From contig JALCDS010000011.1 of assembly GCA_022641775.1 (NCBI GenBank), positions 1 through 64,000 on the forward strand: 64,000 nt of DNA, written 5' to 3'. This document shows positions 17,978 through 28,733 of the stretch, piece after piece (the stretch's first letter is position 1; each line of letters opens with the position of its first letter). Source of the DNA: Clostridiaceae bacterium (GTDB taxonomy: Bacteria > Cyanobacteriota > Vampirovibrionia > Gastranaerophilales > Gastranaerophilaceae). The notes beneath the pieces were generated by a model, which did not search any database, was not told the DNA's origin, and worked only from the letters and a program-made list of their open reading frames with translations. A program made the translations under genes and the position numbers.

Positions 17978-18080
17978 TAAGTTCTTATTTTTTTAAATCA
18001 CTTAAATTATATTAATATTTTAATTATATTTATTGGTTTATGGTACAATTATTTCATAAGAAATATTATGGAGATGAGTT

Positions 18081-18362
18081 ATGATAACAATTAAAGATGT
18101 AGAACATGTTGCAAAACTTGCAAGACTTGAATTAACAGAAGATGAAAAAGTATTATATACAAAGCAATTGGGTGATGTATTGAAATATGTTGATCAAATG
18201 AATGAAGTTGATACTGAAAATGTAAAACCGATGTGTCAGGTTATTGATTTTAAAAATGTTATGAGAGAAGACAAAGTTATTCATGATATTTCAAAAGAAG
18301 ATTTAATGAAAAATGCACCTGATGAAGAAAACGGATTTTTTAGAGTTCCGAAGATTAATTAG
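18081..18362 (+). CDS. gatC: Asp/Glu-tRNA amidotransferase subunit C
   Basis: Stabilises the GatAB core that converts misacylated Glu-tRNA-Gln or Asp-tRNA-Asn. The 93 residues have the family N-terminus (VEHVAKLARLELTEDE), the middle VDTENVKPM and the end GFFRVPKI. GGAGATGAG precedes the ATG, with a TACAAT -10 about 30 nt before. gatA and gatB are not adjacent. Confidence 0.95.
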   Translation: MITIKDVEHVAKLARLELTEDEKVLYTKQLGDVLKYVDQMNEVDTENVKPMCQVIDFKNVMREDKVIHDISKEDLMKNAPDEENGFFRVPKIN

Positions 18363-18401
18363 GATTTATTTTTTTTTGAGTTGTAAAAATTGAACATTTA
18401 A

Positions 18402-20018
<1,617 letters not shown>

Positions 20019-20028
20019 TAGGTGAATT

Positions 20029-21396
20029 ATGGATAATTTGAAAAAATTTACTACAGCTCAATTCTTAAACTTTTGTTTGGGATTTTTTGGGTTGCAATTT
20101 GCTTGGCAAATGAGAATTATTTTGTCAGGTCCTGTTACTGAAAGTCTGGGAGCGTCTCCATTTTTGTATGGTCTTATTTGGCTTGCCGGACCGTTTACAG
20201 GTATGGTTGTTCAACCTATTATAGGTGCTTTGAGTGACAAAACCGTTTCTCCTATGGGTAGACGTCGTCCTTATTTGTTGGGTGGAGCATTGTTAGCCTC
20301 ACTTGCATTATTAGTTTTCCCAAATTCAGGGAATATTGCAAATTTTATAGCAAAATCTACAGGACTGCATTTGCCGGTGTTGACAGGACTTTTAATTGCA
20401 GCAATAATGATTTGGATAATTGATGCTTGTATAAATATTGCGCAAGGACCTTATAGAGCTCTTGTTCCTGATATTGTGCCACAAGAACAACATGGATTGG
20501 CAAATTCATATATAAGTTTGGCCGTAGGCTTGGGTTCTGTTATTGCGGCAGGTACAGCTCCATTTTTGAAATGGGCATTAAACTATCAGATGTCAATAAC
20601 TGCACAATTTGTTATGGCGGCATTGGCATTCTCTCTTGGTATGATTTGGACATGTATTACAATTCATGAACATAAAATAGAACCTGTTATAAAGCAAAGT
20701 GTAGAAGAAAAAACTTCATTTTGGACCTCATTGAAAGGTTTCTTTGCTTTGTCACCTGAAGTTTCAAAAATATGTTGGATGCAGTTTTTTACATGGATTG
20801 GTACAATGTGTATGATGATTTTCTTTACACAGTTTGCTGTTCATACGGTATTTTCTGTTCCTGATTTGACGTCTGCTACCGACAGTGTAAAAGATTTTTA
20901 TAATCAAGGAACATTGGATGGTACAAATTTTTCATCAATTTGTTTTGCTATATTTAATCTTGTTTGTTTTATTGTTGCAATACCAATCGGAATTTTGTCT
21001 ACAAAATTTGGGAATAAAAAAATTCATATTATATCTTTAATAACTATGGTTTTATCATTTTTAGGAATGGCTATTTTCCCTAATACAAAAGTTGTTGCTA
21101 CAATGATGGGAATCGCAGGACTTGGATGGGCAAGTATTTTAGCATTACCTTTTGCGATGTTATCTCAGTACATTAAAAAAGGAACTGAAGGTTCGGTAAT
21201 GGGAATATTTAATATATTTATAGCAGGTCCTCAGGTATTTGTTTGCACGCTTGTCGCATGGTTTATCTCAAAATGCTCATTTATGATAGGTTCTGAATAT
21301 ACAAATTATCACTGGGAATATGCTATGTATATAGGTGCTTTCAGTTTGATTTTGGCAACTGTTATAACTGCATTTATTAAGGAAAAAGAAGATTAA
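20029..21396 (+). CDS. MFS/GPH sugar carrier, SLC45-like
   Basis: Inner-membrane transporter of 455 residues and about 12 TM segments. N-terminal features typical of the sucrose/maltose-type SLC45-GPH carriers are GLIWLAGPFTGMVVQP, the loop GALSDKTVSPMGRRRPY, and QGPYRALVPDIVP. The second half starts after a charged loop near residue 225. Probable substrate is a sugar taken up with protons, by family only. Its stop overlaps the next start as TAATG, so translation is coupled to the radical-SAM enzyme. Confidence 0.85.
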   Translation: MDNLKKFTTAQFLNFCLGFFGLQFAWQMRIILSGPVTESLGASPFLYGLIWLAGPFTGMVVQPIIGALSDKTVSPMGRRRPYLLGGALLASLALLVFPNSGNIANFIAKSTGLHLPVLTGLLIAAIMIWIIDACINIAQGPYRALVPDIVPQEQHGLANSYISLAVGLGSVIAAGTAPFLKWALNYQMSITAQFVMAALAFSLGMIWTCITIHEHKIEPVIKQSVEEKTSFWTSLKGFFALSPEVSKICWMQFFTWIGTMCMMIFFTQFAVHTVFSVPDLTSATDSVKDFYNQGTLDGTNFSSICFAIFNLVCFIVAIPIGILSTKFGNKKIHIISLITMVLSFLGMAIFPNTKVVATMMGIAGLGWASILALPFAMLSQYIKKGTEGSVMGIFNIFIAGPQVFVCTLVAWFISKCSFMIGSEYTNYHWEYAMYIGAFSLILATVITAFIKEKED

Positions 21397-22790
21397 TGAC
21401 AAAACGTATTTTATTAATTTATCCTCCATCTCCTGTCATGAATAGAGAAGACAGATGCCAACAACCGACAAAGGAATTAATTGTAATTCCGCCACTTCCG
21501 CCTACGGATTTGATGTATTTAGCAGCTATCTCAGAGCAGGTAGGTTTGGACGCAATGATTGAGGATTATTCTCAAGGTGGCAATTTTGAACAGGATTTGA
21601 AAACTTTTAAACCTGATTATTTAATTGTAAACGTTGCAATGCCAACATTAGAAAACGATTTGAAAGTTTTTGTTACGGCAAAAAAAATCAATCCGAATAT
21701 TGTGACTATAGCAAAAGGTGCAACATTTTTGACTTTTTCTAAGGATATTTTGGAAAAAAATCCTGATTTAGACATTGTTATAAGAGGAGAAGCTGAACTT
21801 ACATTAAAAGAAATATTGGAAGGCAAACAATATTTTGATATTTTGGGTATGAGTTACCGAAATAACGGTGAAATTGTAGAAAACGAGATAAGACCTTTTA
21901 TAGAAAATTTGGACGAATTGCCTTTCCCGGCCAGAAATCTTGTTGATAATTCTATATACAGACGTCCGGATAACAACAAAGTTCAAGCGACAATAAAAGT
22001 TTCCAGAGGTTGTCCGTTCCATTGCTTTTTCTGTCTTGCAACTCCGACCCAAGGTGAAAAAGTCAGAAAACGTTCTGTGGAAAATATAATTGAAGAAATA
22101 AAGGAATGTGTTGAAAAATATAACATAACTAATTTTCTGTTTTGGTCTGATATTTTTGATATTGACAAATCATGGACAATGGATTTGTGCAATAAAATTA
22201 TAGAAAGCGGTTTGAAAATTACCTGGTCTGCAAATACAAGGGCTGATACTGCAGATTTTGAAATGGCTAAATTGATGTACAAGTCAGGTTGTCGTCTCGT
22301 TAGTATCGGTGTTGAATCAGGCTCTCAGTATATGCTTGATAAAATGGGTAAGAATATAACGCTTAATGATGTTAGACGCACTGTAAAACTCTTTAGAAAA
22401 GCTAAAATAAGGATTTATAATTATTTTGTAATAGGACTCCCTTGGGAAACAGAAGAAACCGTTGAAGAAACAATAAAATTCGCAATTGAATTAAACAGTG
22501 ATTTTATAAGTTTTTATACGGCAACCCCTCTTCCGGGAACCAGATTTTACGATTATGCTACGGAACATAGTCTGTTTGACAACGATACAAGTTTTAAATC
22601 TGCTTATTTTTACCCTGCTGTAAACACACATTCTTTGTCTAAAGATAGGATATTTGAGTTGCATAAATCTGCAATAAAAAGATTTTATTTGAGACCGAAG
22701 TATATTTTGCGCATGCTATTTAAAATTCGTTCGTTATATGAAATAAAAAGCTATTTTACCGCCGGAATGAATGTTCTGCTTCGTAAGTAG
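21396..22790 (+). CDS. B12-binding-type radical SAM enzyme
   Basis: 464 residues: an N-terminal cobalamin-binding-like Rossmann domain (about 1-150, beginning RILLIYPPSP, no clear DxHxxG, so B12 may not be bound), then a radical SAM core with CPFHCFFC (CX3CX2C), GVESG and the long loop FVIGLPWETEETVEET, and a short basic C-terminal domain. This arrangement is common among enzymes that modify lipids, hopanoids or peptides (P-methylase class). Substrate not predictable. It forms a coupled pair with the MFS carrier. Confidence 0.82.
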   Translation: MTKRILLIYPPSPVMNREDRCQQPTKELIVIPPLPPTDLMYLAAISEQVGLDAMIEDYSQGGNFEQDLKTFKPDYLIVNVAMPTLENDLKVFVTAKKINPNIVTIAKGATFLTFSKDILEKNPDLDIVIRGEAELTLKEILEGKQYFDILGMSYRNNGEIVENEIRPFIENLDELPFPARNLVDNSIYRRPDNNKVQATIKVSRGCPFHCFFCLATPTQGEKVRKRSVENIIEEIKECVEKYNITNFLFWSDIFDIDKSWTMDLCNKIIESGLKITWSANTRADTADFEMAKLMYKSGCRLVSIGVESGSQYMLDKMGKNITLNDVRRTVKLFRKAKIRIYNYFVIGLPWETEETVEETIKFAIELNSDFISFYTATPLPGTRFYDYATEHSLFDNDTSFKSAYFYPAVNTHSLSKDRIFELHKSAIKRFYLRPKYILRMLFKIRSLYEIKSYFTAGMNVLLRK

Positions 22791-22811
22791 TCCATGCCTC
22801 TACTTTTTTAA

Positions 22812-22858
22812 ATCAATCTGTTGATTGATAAGTTTATAAACATCTGGGTTGATGTTTA
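22812..22858. repeat. Two short inverted repeats before the 22909 gene
   Basis: ATCAA/TTGAT (22812-22826) and TAAACATC/GATGTTTA (22837-22858) lie between the radical-SAM stop and the next start. They lack a T tract; possible operator or mRNA structure. Confidence 0.3.
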
Positions 22859-22908
22859 CTTCTTATTAATTATGTATATTATAAATGTGAAATAGATTGG
22901 GGAGAAAA

Positions 22909-23553
22909 GTGAAAAGATTAATTATACTATTTACACTTATTTTTACATTTGTATTTTCAATAAATTCGGCATTTGCCGGAGACAATTCTCTTAATGCTAT
23001 TTTATTGGAAAAGGTAGATGGCGCATATAATGTAGTATTGCGTTCTGATGCCAGAGCAAAAATAAGTAAACACGTAAAAGAAAACAACAATATAGAATTA
23101 ACTGTAAAAGGAATGAGTGCATCATCAAATGTTCCTATTTTATACAGAAATGTTCCGGATGACAGTAGTTTAGTTATTGAAAATAATGCAGATAAAGGTT
23201 TGAAAATTGATATTCAAGCTCCTAATGTTTCTGATTCAAACATTATTTTTGAAACTCCAAATTCTTCACCTGTAACTGTTGATACAAACTACACAGCTTA
23301 TATGGTGTTGGCAGCAATTGCTGCTATTCTTGCACTCGTTTATGCAACAAAAACTTCTAACAAAAAAGTTGATGATAGAGTTGCCTTTGATTTAAAAATA
23401 AAAGACAGAGAAATGCGTTTGTTAAAGAAGTACAGAGAAGAATTAACAACAATACCTAGTATTAACTATGATATTAATAAAAGAAGATTTGCCAACTATG
23501 CAAGTAGGCACAATGAAACATTAAGGAAAAGAGAATACCTGAATAGGGTATAA
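22909..23553 (+). CDS. Exported single-pass membrane protein
   Basis: No family recognised. The GTG at 22909, after GGGGAG, is preferred to an upstream TTG at 22897. Residues 1-22 are a signal peptide ending SAFA-GD; an extracytoplasmic beta-rich region of about 110 residues follows, with SPVTVDTNYT before a TM segment (MVLAAIAAILALVYA, about residues 135-150), then a basic cytoplasmic tail of about 65 residues with many Arg, Lys and Glu. This order, outside domain, TM and charged tail, is like envelope anchors. Single gene between two convergent or unrelated units. Confidence 0.78.
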   Translation: MKRLIILFTLIFTFVFSINSAFAGDNSLNAILLEKVDGAYNVVLRSDARAKISKHVKENNNIELTVKGMSASSNVPILYRNVPDDSSLVIENNADKGLKIDIQAPNVSDSNIIFETPNSSPVTVDTNYTAYMVLAAIAAILALVYATKTSNKKVDDRVAFDLKIKDREMRLLKKYREELTTIPSINYDINKRRFANYASRHNETLRKREYLNRV

Positions 23554-23579
23554 TTAAAAGACCTCAAAAATAATCTCAA

Positions 23580-24707
23580 CTAATTAAAGTAACTATTTAC
23601 TATCTGCTCAATATATTGGGCAGATTTTCCATTTCCATATGGATTTAAAGCTTTTAAACGAGTTTCATCTTTTGATTTTGATAAGATATCTTCGCTCATA
23701 GAAATAATTTTGTCATATTCTGCACCGACTAAGAATGAAACGCCAGCATCAATTCCTTCTTGACGTTCTGTTTCATAGCGCATTACAAGGGTGGGGCAAC
23801 CAAAAGATGGCGCTTCTTCTTGTATTCCGCCTGAATCAGTTAATATAAGTTTTGCATTCTTCATCAGATATACCAAGTTTGGATAATCTAAGGGTGCTAG
23901 CAATTTTATATTATTGTATTTTTCCAGTCTTGAATACATTTTATCCTTAACGTTTGGATTTGGATGTACAGGAATCACAAATGTGTGATCAAGATATTTA
24001 TTAGCTAATGCTTCAATTGCATTTATTATTCTGTCAATTCTTTCGCCATGATTCTCGCGTCTATGAGCTGTAATAAGAATCAACTTATCATCCACGGTTA
24101 TATTATTTTCTTTGTAAAATTGTTTTGCAGAATTCATTGTATCATCTGATAAACAAAATAGTGCATCGATTACGGTATTTCCAACTACATGAATTTTATC
24201 TTCTGAAATGTTTTCTTTAAGGAGAGCCAGTTTGTTGGCTTCTGTAGGCGCAAAATTAATCTCAGCCACACGAGAGGTCATCTGACGCATAACTTCTTCA
24301 GGAAATGGCTCATAGATGTCATAAGATCTCAGACCTGCTTCAACGTGGAAAACAGGTATTTTTCTGTAAAAGCTAGATAAAGCCCCACATAATACAGTCA
24401 TTGTATCACCTTGAACAAATGTAGCATCAATTTCATTTTCATCAAAAACTTTGTCCAAAGCTGTTAAAATTCTTGTTTGAATTCCTGATAATGTTTGATT
24501 TGGACGCATACAATCAAGATTGATATCTGCTTTCAATCCAAAATAAGAAAGTGTTTGATTAGAAAGTTCTTTTTGTTGTTCTGTGTTACAAACAATAACA
24601 TTATATTTGTCCGGATGTTTTCTCAATTCAATGATTACCGGCGCTAATTTTATAACTTCAGGACGAGTCCCGAATACTACAAGCAAATTCTTCTTATCTT
24701 TATTCAT
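23580..24707 (-). CDS. wecB: UDP-N-acetylglucosamine 2-epimerase
   Basis: Interconverts UDP-GlcNAc and UDP-ManNAc for surface polysaccharide. The 375 residues are typical: VFGTRPEVIKLAPV at the N-terminus, QGDTMTVLCGAL, HVEAGLRS, the family HRREN, and LTDSGGIQEEAP near the end. Upstream on the minus strand is TATAAA 8 nt before the ATG and no obvious ribosome site. It stands alone. Confidence 0.95.
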   Translation of the reverse strand: MNKDKKNLLVVFGTRPEVIKLAPVIIELRKHPDKYNVIVCNTEQQKELSNQTLSYFGLKADINLDCMRPNQTLSGIQTRILTALDKVFDENEIDATFVQGDTMTVLCGALSSFYRKIPVFHVEAGLRSYDIYEPFPEEVMRQMTSRVAEINFAPTEANKLALLKENISEDKIHVVGNTVIDALFCLSDDTMNSAKQFYKENNITVDDKLILITAHRRENHGERIDRIINAIEALANKYLDHTFVIPVHPNPNVKDKMYSRLEKYNNIKLLAPLDYPNLVYLMKNAKLILTDSGGIQEEAPSFGCPTLVMRYETERQEGIDAGVSFLVGAEYDKIISMSEDILSKSKDETRLKALNPYGNGKSAQYIEQIVNSYFN

Positions 24708-24826
24708 AAGAAAACTTTATAATAAAAATACAATTATTGCAATCAAAAGATAGTTAAATATGGGGATTAAAAATTTATAAGTTTTTTAAAATAATCTATA
24801 GTGTAAATCTTTAAGGAGATAAAAAA

Positions 24827-26410
24827 TTGTATAATTATTCTGAAAATTTTGAACTTAACGGATGTATTTCTCGCGGAGCTTGTTCTGTATCTCCCAATAT
24901 TTCTGCTATGAAGGAATACTTATTATATATATTGTCCCAGATAGCATTTTATTTGGAATATATCAGTAATTTTGAGGACAAGTATTTTAATTTTTTAATA
25001 AAAATAATATCAAATATAGATATAAGAAACGAATATAGCGATGAGCAGATGCTTAAAATATTCAAAATGGCGAATCTATACTTAAATAAGGTCAAAGAAC
25101 TTTACTTAAATATATTTGAAAAAAACAATAATATAAACAAAAAAATATTCAAATTTGATGAAAGTACGTCTATGACACAACTTATTCGATATGGAGAGCT
25201 TATTTTGCGTTCAAAACAAAAATGTGAAAAACCAGAACAAAAGTACCTTAAAGATATTTTATTCCTTGTAATAAAAGCAATATGCTGTAACTATCTTGTA
25301 CTAAACGATTATGGTGACAGATTTCAAGAAGCAGAACATTCTATATTGAATTCACTAGTGCTGTATGGCGATAAAAGAGCGAACTGTAGCTCGTTAAAGG
25401 CTGAGATTAGTGTGCTTGCTCAATATAATATTGCCGTTCAATTAAGAGTTTATGAAAAAGTAGAAGCAGTTTTCGGAAAACCTGAAAAAGTTTTGGTAAA
25501 TTCTTCTACAAGAAAAAATAAAGCAATTTTAGTTTCAGGCAGTAGCTTAATTGAACTGAAAAATATTCTTGATGCTACTCAAAATACTGACATTGATGTT
25601 TATACAAATGGAAATCTATTGATTTCACACGCTTTTCCAAAATTTAAAGAATATAAAAATCTTCAGGGGCAATTTGGAAATTCAATTGAAAATACAGTTC
25701 TTGATTTTGCAACATTTCCCGGTTCAATTCTTTTGACAAAACGAGAATATCAAAATACTGAATATTTATATCAAGGCAAATTTTTCGGAACCAGTGATTT
25801 TTTACCCAAAGGTATTAGCCATACTGATAATGACTATAAGAATTTATTAGACTATACACTTAATGCAAGAGGGTTTGTAAAAGCAAGTATAAGAGAGCAA
25901 ATTGTTACGGGGATTGATTATAAGGAACTTGATGCAAAATTATCCGAACTTTTACAAAAAATAAAATCAGGAAAAATTAAAAAGGTTATTTTGATTGGTA
26001 TGGGAACGCAGCTTGCTGAACAATATGAATATTTTAAAAAATTCTCAACTCTTATAGATAAAGATGATTTCATAATAACTTTTTCGCATAATTCCGATAT
26101 AAACAATTCATTGTATATAAATGTTTCTAATAATTATCAAATTCTTGTTTATGTTTTATCAAAAATATTTGATAAAATTGATATATCGAATGAAAATATT
26201 TATTTTTTCATTTTGAGATGTGATCCAAATTCAATGACGACAATAATTTATTTAAAATCAATGGGTGCTAAAAATATATATTTTGCCAATTGTCCTTCAA
26301 CAATGATTAATCCTACTGTTTTAAAAATATTTAAGCAAACATATAATCTTCTTGATATGACTTTGCCTGAAAGTGATTTGAAAAATATAAATAAAAAGAC
26401 CATTCAATAA
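24827..26410 (+). CDS. Degenerate hybrid-cluster-protein (Hcp/prismane) homologue, ligands lost
   Basis: 527 residues, TTG start fixed by AAGGAGA 7 nt upstream. The fold of hybrid cluster protein is recognisable along the length: C13..C20 region GCISRGACSVSPN resembles the Hcp N-terminus; KAILVSGSSLIELKNIL, DVYTNGNLLISHAFPKFKEY, and FPGSILL follow the Hcp order; and the end MTTIIYLKSMGAKNIYFA aligns with its C-terminal Rossmann part. The cluster ligands are replaced: His in SGHDL is S239, Glu in THGE is N263, and the Cys and Glu positions later correspond to E307, M392, H421, N435 and D466 (approximate alignment). It is therefore unlikely to hold the hybrid cluster or reduce hydroxylamine/NO. 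Full length and open frame argue for a retained new function. Confidence 0.72.
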   Translation: MYNYSENFELNGCISRGACSVSPNISAMKEYLLYILSQIAFYLEYISNFEDKYFNFLIKIISNIDIRNEYSDEQMLKIFKMANLYLNKVKELYLNIFEKNNNINKKIFKFDESTSMTQLIRYGELILRSKQKCEKPEQKYLKDILFLVIKAICCNYLVLNDYGDRFQEAEHSILNSLVLYGDKRANCSSLKAEISVLAQYNIAVQLRVYEKVEAVFGKPEKVLVNSSTRKNKAILVSGSSLIELKNILDATQNTDIDVYTNGNLLISHAFPKFKEYKNLQGQFGNSIENTVLDFATFPGSILLTKREYQNTEYLYQGKFFGTSDFLPKGISHTDNDYKNLLDYTLNARGFVKASIREQIVTGIDYKELDAKLSELLQKIKSGKIKKVILIGMGTQLAEQYEYFKKFSTLIDKDDFIITFSHNSDINNSLYINVSNNYQILVYVLSKIFDKIDISNENIYFFILRCDPNSMTTIIYLKSMGAKNIYFANCPSTMINPTVLKIFKQTYNLLDMTLPESDLKNINKKTIQ

Positions 26411-26423
26411 AGAATGGTCTTTT
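26394..26423. terminator. Bidirectional terminator between the Hcp-like gene and rpsG
   Basis: AAAAGACCATTC and GAATGGTCTTTT pair around AATAAA, with T on both strands beyond. Confidence 0.9.
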
Positions 26424-26445
26424 CATAATTTTATTAATTACAAAA

Positions 26446-26916
26446 TTAATATCTGTAATGAGCGAAAGCTTTGTTAGCTTCAGCCATCTTGTGTGTATCT
26501 TCACGTTTTTTACAAGCTGAACCTGAACCGTTTGAAGCATCAATCAATTCATTTGTCAATTTGTCTGTGAAAGATTTTCCACTACGTTTTTTAGCAGATT
26601 CAATCAACCAAGAAGAAGAAAGAGCAAATCCTCTGTCAGCTTTAACTTCTATAGGTACTTGGTAAGTTGAACCACCAATACGTCTTGCTTTTACTTCTAA
26701 TAATGGAGTAGCATTAGATACAGCCTTTTGGAAAATTTCCAAAGCCTTTTCTCCTGTGCGTTCTTCAATTTTTGTCATTGAAGTATAGAATATTTTTTCT
26801 GCAATTGACTTTTTACCACGTCTCATAATTCTGTTAATGAATTTTGAAATATCAACGCTGTTGTAAACCGGATCTGCTGCCGGTAATCTTTTTGCAGGTT
26901 TAGAACGTCTTGACAT
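26446..26916 (-). CDS. rpsG: Ribosomal protein uS7
   Basis: Small-subunit head protein that binds the 3' domain of 16S rRNA. The 156 residues start [10 protein letters not shown] and include RIGGSTYQVP and a C-terminal HKMAEANKAFAHYRY. Start overlaps the rpsL stop as TAATG, with GGAGGTAAG inside the last rpsL codons as ribosome site. The operon ends here at a terminator; fusA and tuf do not follow as they would in a classical str operon. Confidence 0.98.
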   Translation of the reverse strand: MSRRSKPAKRLPAADPVYNSVDISKFINRIMRRGKKSIAEKIFYTSMTKIEERTGEKALEIFQKAVSNATPLLEVKARRIGGSTYQVPIEVKADRGFALSSSWLIESAKKRSGKSFTDKLTNELIDASNGSGSACKKREDTHKMAEANKAFAHYRY

Positions 26917-27302
26917 TATTTCTTACCTCCCTTTGTATCTTTTTTAGCACCATATTTAGATCTGCTTTGTGCACGATTAGCAACACCAGCAGTATCAAGA
27001 GTGCCTCTTACAATGTGATATCTAACACCTGGAAGGTCTTTAACCCTTCCACCTCTTATAAGAACTACACTGTGTTCTTGCAAGTTGTGACCGATACCTG
27101 GGATATATGAAGTAACTTCAAATCCGTTAGTTAGTTTTACTCTGGCTACTTTTCTTAGTGCTGAGTTTGGTTTTTTAGGGGTTGTTGTATAAACCCTTGT
27201 GCAAACTCCACGTCTTTGAGGACAATCCATCAAAGCCGGTGATTTAGTTTTTTCTGTTAGCTTTTTACGTTCAGAACGTACTAACTGGTTAATTGTAGGC
27301 AT
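26916..27302 (-). CDS. rpsL: Ribosomal protein uS12
   Basis: Decoding-site protein of the 30S subunit. The start at 27302 (MPTINQLVR) follows AAGGAG; an upstream in-frame start at 27368 would add 22 residues not found in the family. Complete at 128 residues with [15 protein letters not shown] and the basic end. Lys in the KPNSA loop is the wild-type, streptomycin-sensitive residue. Confidence 0.98.
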   Translation of the reverse strand: MPTINQLVRSERKKLTEKTKSPALMDCPQRRGVCTRVYTTTPKKPNSALRKVARVKLTNGFEVTSYIPGIGHNLQEHSVVLIRGGRVKDLPGVRYHIVRGTLDTAGVANRAQSRSKYGAKKDTKGGKK

Positions 27303-27517
27303 TTTTTCTCCTTTTATTATTACCTTTTGCCCTATTACAAGCCATTTTGAAGTGCTTGGGCTTCGCAAAACTTCGGCTTTTGTGTACTTGAGCCGTCAAA
27401 TCCAGCACGGTAAATTTCGACTAAGTGACTCTATAATCAAACTACAAGCACAATTTAATGTCAATAGTATTGCATTTTTTTGAAATATAGACTATAATTT
27501 TTTAAATGGAGGTGCTT
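27303..27517. other. Divergent rpsL / 27518 intergenic region
   Basis: The roughly 165-nt rpsL leader contains no recognisable ribosomal-protein binding structure. A minus-strand TTGACA at 27464-27459 lacks a well-spaced -10. On the plus side, ACTATAAT is found about 25 nt before the perfect GGAGGTG site of the next gene. Confidence 0.4.
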
Positions 27518-28159
27518 ATGAAAGTATCTGGTGATGATATAAAAAATAATTTAACGTTTTTAGCTATTTTAGGAGTTATTGGCTACATATTAGTAGTATC
27601 TGGAGCATATAAAGATATTCAGTCCGGTAATTACAACAGAATATTTACTGATATTACAGAAATGTTTCAATTTAATGCAACAAGCTCTACTGTTGCAGGA
27701 AAAACTTCAACTACGAGCAAATCAGGAGTTAAGATGATTGTTATGGATACTCCATCATTTGTCCTTGATTTGGCAAAAGAAGATAATGAATGGGGTAATA
27801 TTGTTTCATCAAGCACCAAAACAGTATTTTATGTTATGGATGATGAAAAATCCGGAAATCAGCTGAAATCATATATTAATAGCAATTTTGCCGGTTCCTA
27901 TGTCGACGAATCAATGTCACAGGGTGTTTTTGAGTCTAATTTAAGTAATGTGGATTTTGGTAACGGTATTTGTAATTCATTACAGGAATGTAATGATATG
28001 AGAAAACGTGCATATAACCATTCACAAGTAACAATGTTCTTTGAAACTTGTGCAAAAGGTGCATGTATATTCAATAGAAATACAAAGCAATATATCAAAA
28101 TTCGTTCAAAAAATCCAAATGATATTGTAGAAGTTATGCAACGATATAGAAATTGGTAG
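27518..28159 (+). CDS. Membrane-anchored protein with possible thioredoxin-like domain
   Basis: No family recognised. The ATG at 27518 follows GGAGGTG by 5 nt, so an upstream ATG at 27506 is rejected. One N-terminal TM (about residues 12-32: LTFLAILGVIGYILVVSGA) is followed by a Ser/Thr linker and a soluble domain of about 150 residues outside or inside the membrane. The domain begins with a strand (KMIVMDTPSFVLDL) and has four cysteines (C-NSLQE-C, and C-AKGA-C), which could form two disulfides. The order resembles thioredoxin-like periplasmic proteins but no CXXC is present. Confidence 0.7.
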   Translation: MKVSGDDIKNNLTFLAILGVIGYILVVSGAYKDIQSGNYNRIFTDITEMFQFNATSSTVAGKTSTTSKSGVKMIVMDTPSFVLDLAKEDNEWGNIVSSSTKTVFYVMDDEKSGNQLKSYINSNFAGSYVDESMSQGVFESNLSNVDFGNGICNSLQECNDMRKRAYNHSQVTMFFETCAKGACIFNRNTKQYIKIRSKNPNDIVEVMQRYRNW

Positions 28160-28654
28160 TTAAACTAATTTGAAATCACCATTTTTTTTGATGTGTTCAA
28201 CAAGCCCGCCATCATTGAGGAGTTGTATCATTACAGGTGGCAATGGTTCAATTTGCATAATTGCGCCATTAGTTAAGTCTTTTAAGATACCCTTTTGTAT
28301 GTCCAAATCCAATTCATCACCTGCATCAATTGCATCGGTATCACACTCAATGGCTAATAAACCTATATTAATAGCATTTCTATAAAATATTCTGGCGAAA
28401 GATTTAGCAATTACAGCGCTTACTCCGGCAATCTTTATTATTTGAGGTGCATGTTCTCTTGAAGACCCCAGCCCGAAATTTTTACCAGCTACAACAAAGT
28501 CGCCTTTTCTCATATTCTTAGCAAAGTCAGGATCAGCATCTTCCAGTACATGTTTCGAAAATTCCTGTAAATTTGAACGCAAATGGAATAATCTGCCCGG
28601 TGCTATATGGTCAGTAGATATATTATCTCCAAATTTGAATGCTTTTCCTTTCAT
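28160..28654 (-). CDS. leuD: 3-isopropylmalate dehydratase small subunit-type protein
   Basis: Swivel domain of the aconitase superfamily, partner of LeuC in leucine synthesis, or of related homoaconitase-type enzymes. The 164 residues show NISTDHIAPGR, GKNFGLGSSREHAP and ARIFYRNAINIGLL, the substrate-binding loops of the short (archaeal/HacB-like) LeuD type. GTGAGG precedes the ATG. The large subunit is not adjacent, so its exact substrate is open. The stop abuts the convergent neighbour. Confidence 0.9.
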   Translation of the reverse strand: MKGKAFKFGDNISTDHIAPGRLFHLRSNLQEFSKHVLEDADPDFAKNMRKGDFVVAGKNFGLGSSREHAPQIIKIAGVSAVIAKSFARIFYRNAINIGLLAIECDTDAIDAGDELDLDIQKGILKDLTNGAIMQIEPLPPVMIQLLNDGGLVEHIKKNGDFKLV

Positions 28655-28733
28655 AAAAACCTCACTTTTCTGTTTTTATAATATAACAAAATTATTTTAT
28701 ATGCTATACTGATAATTGAAGTAAGGAAAAGAT

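Noticed and set aside
27303-27460. Riboswitch or r-protein autoregulatory leader before rpsL
   Set aside because: No conserved motif or extended stem could be drawn by eye.
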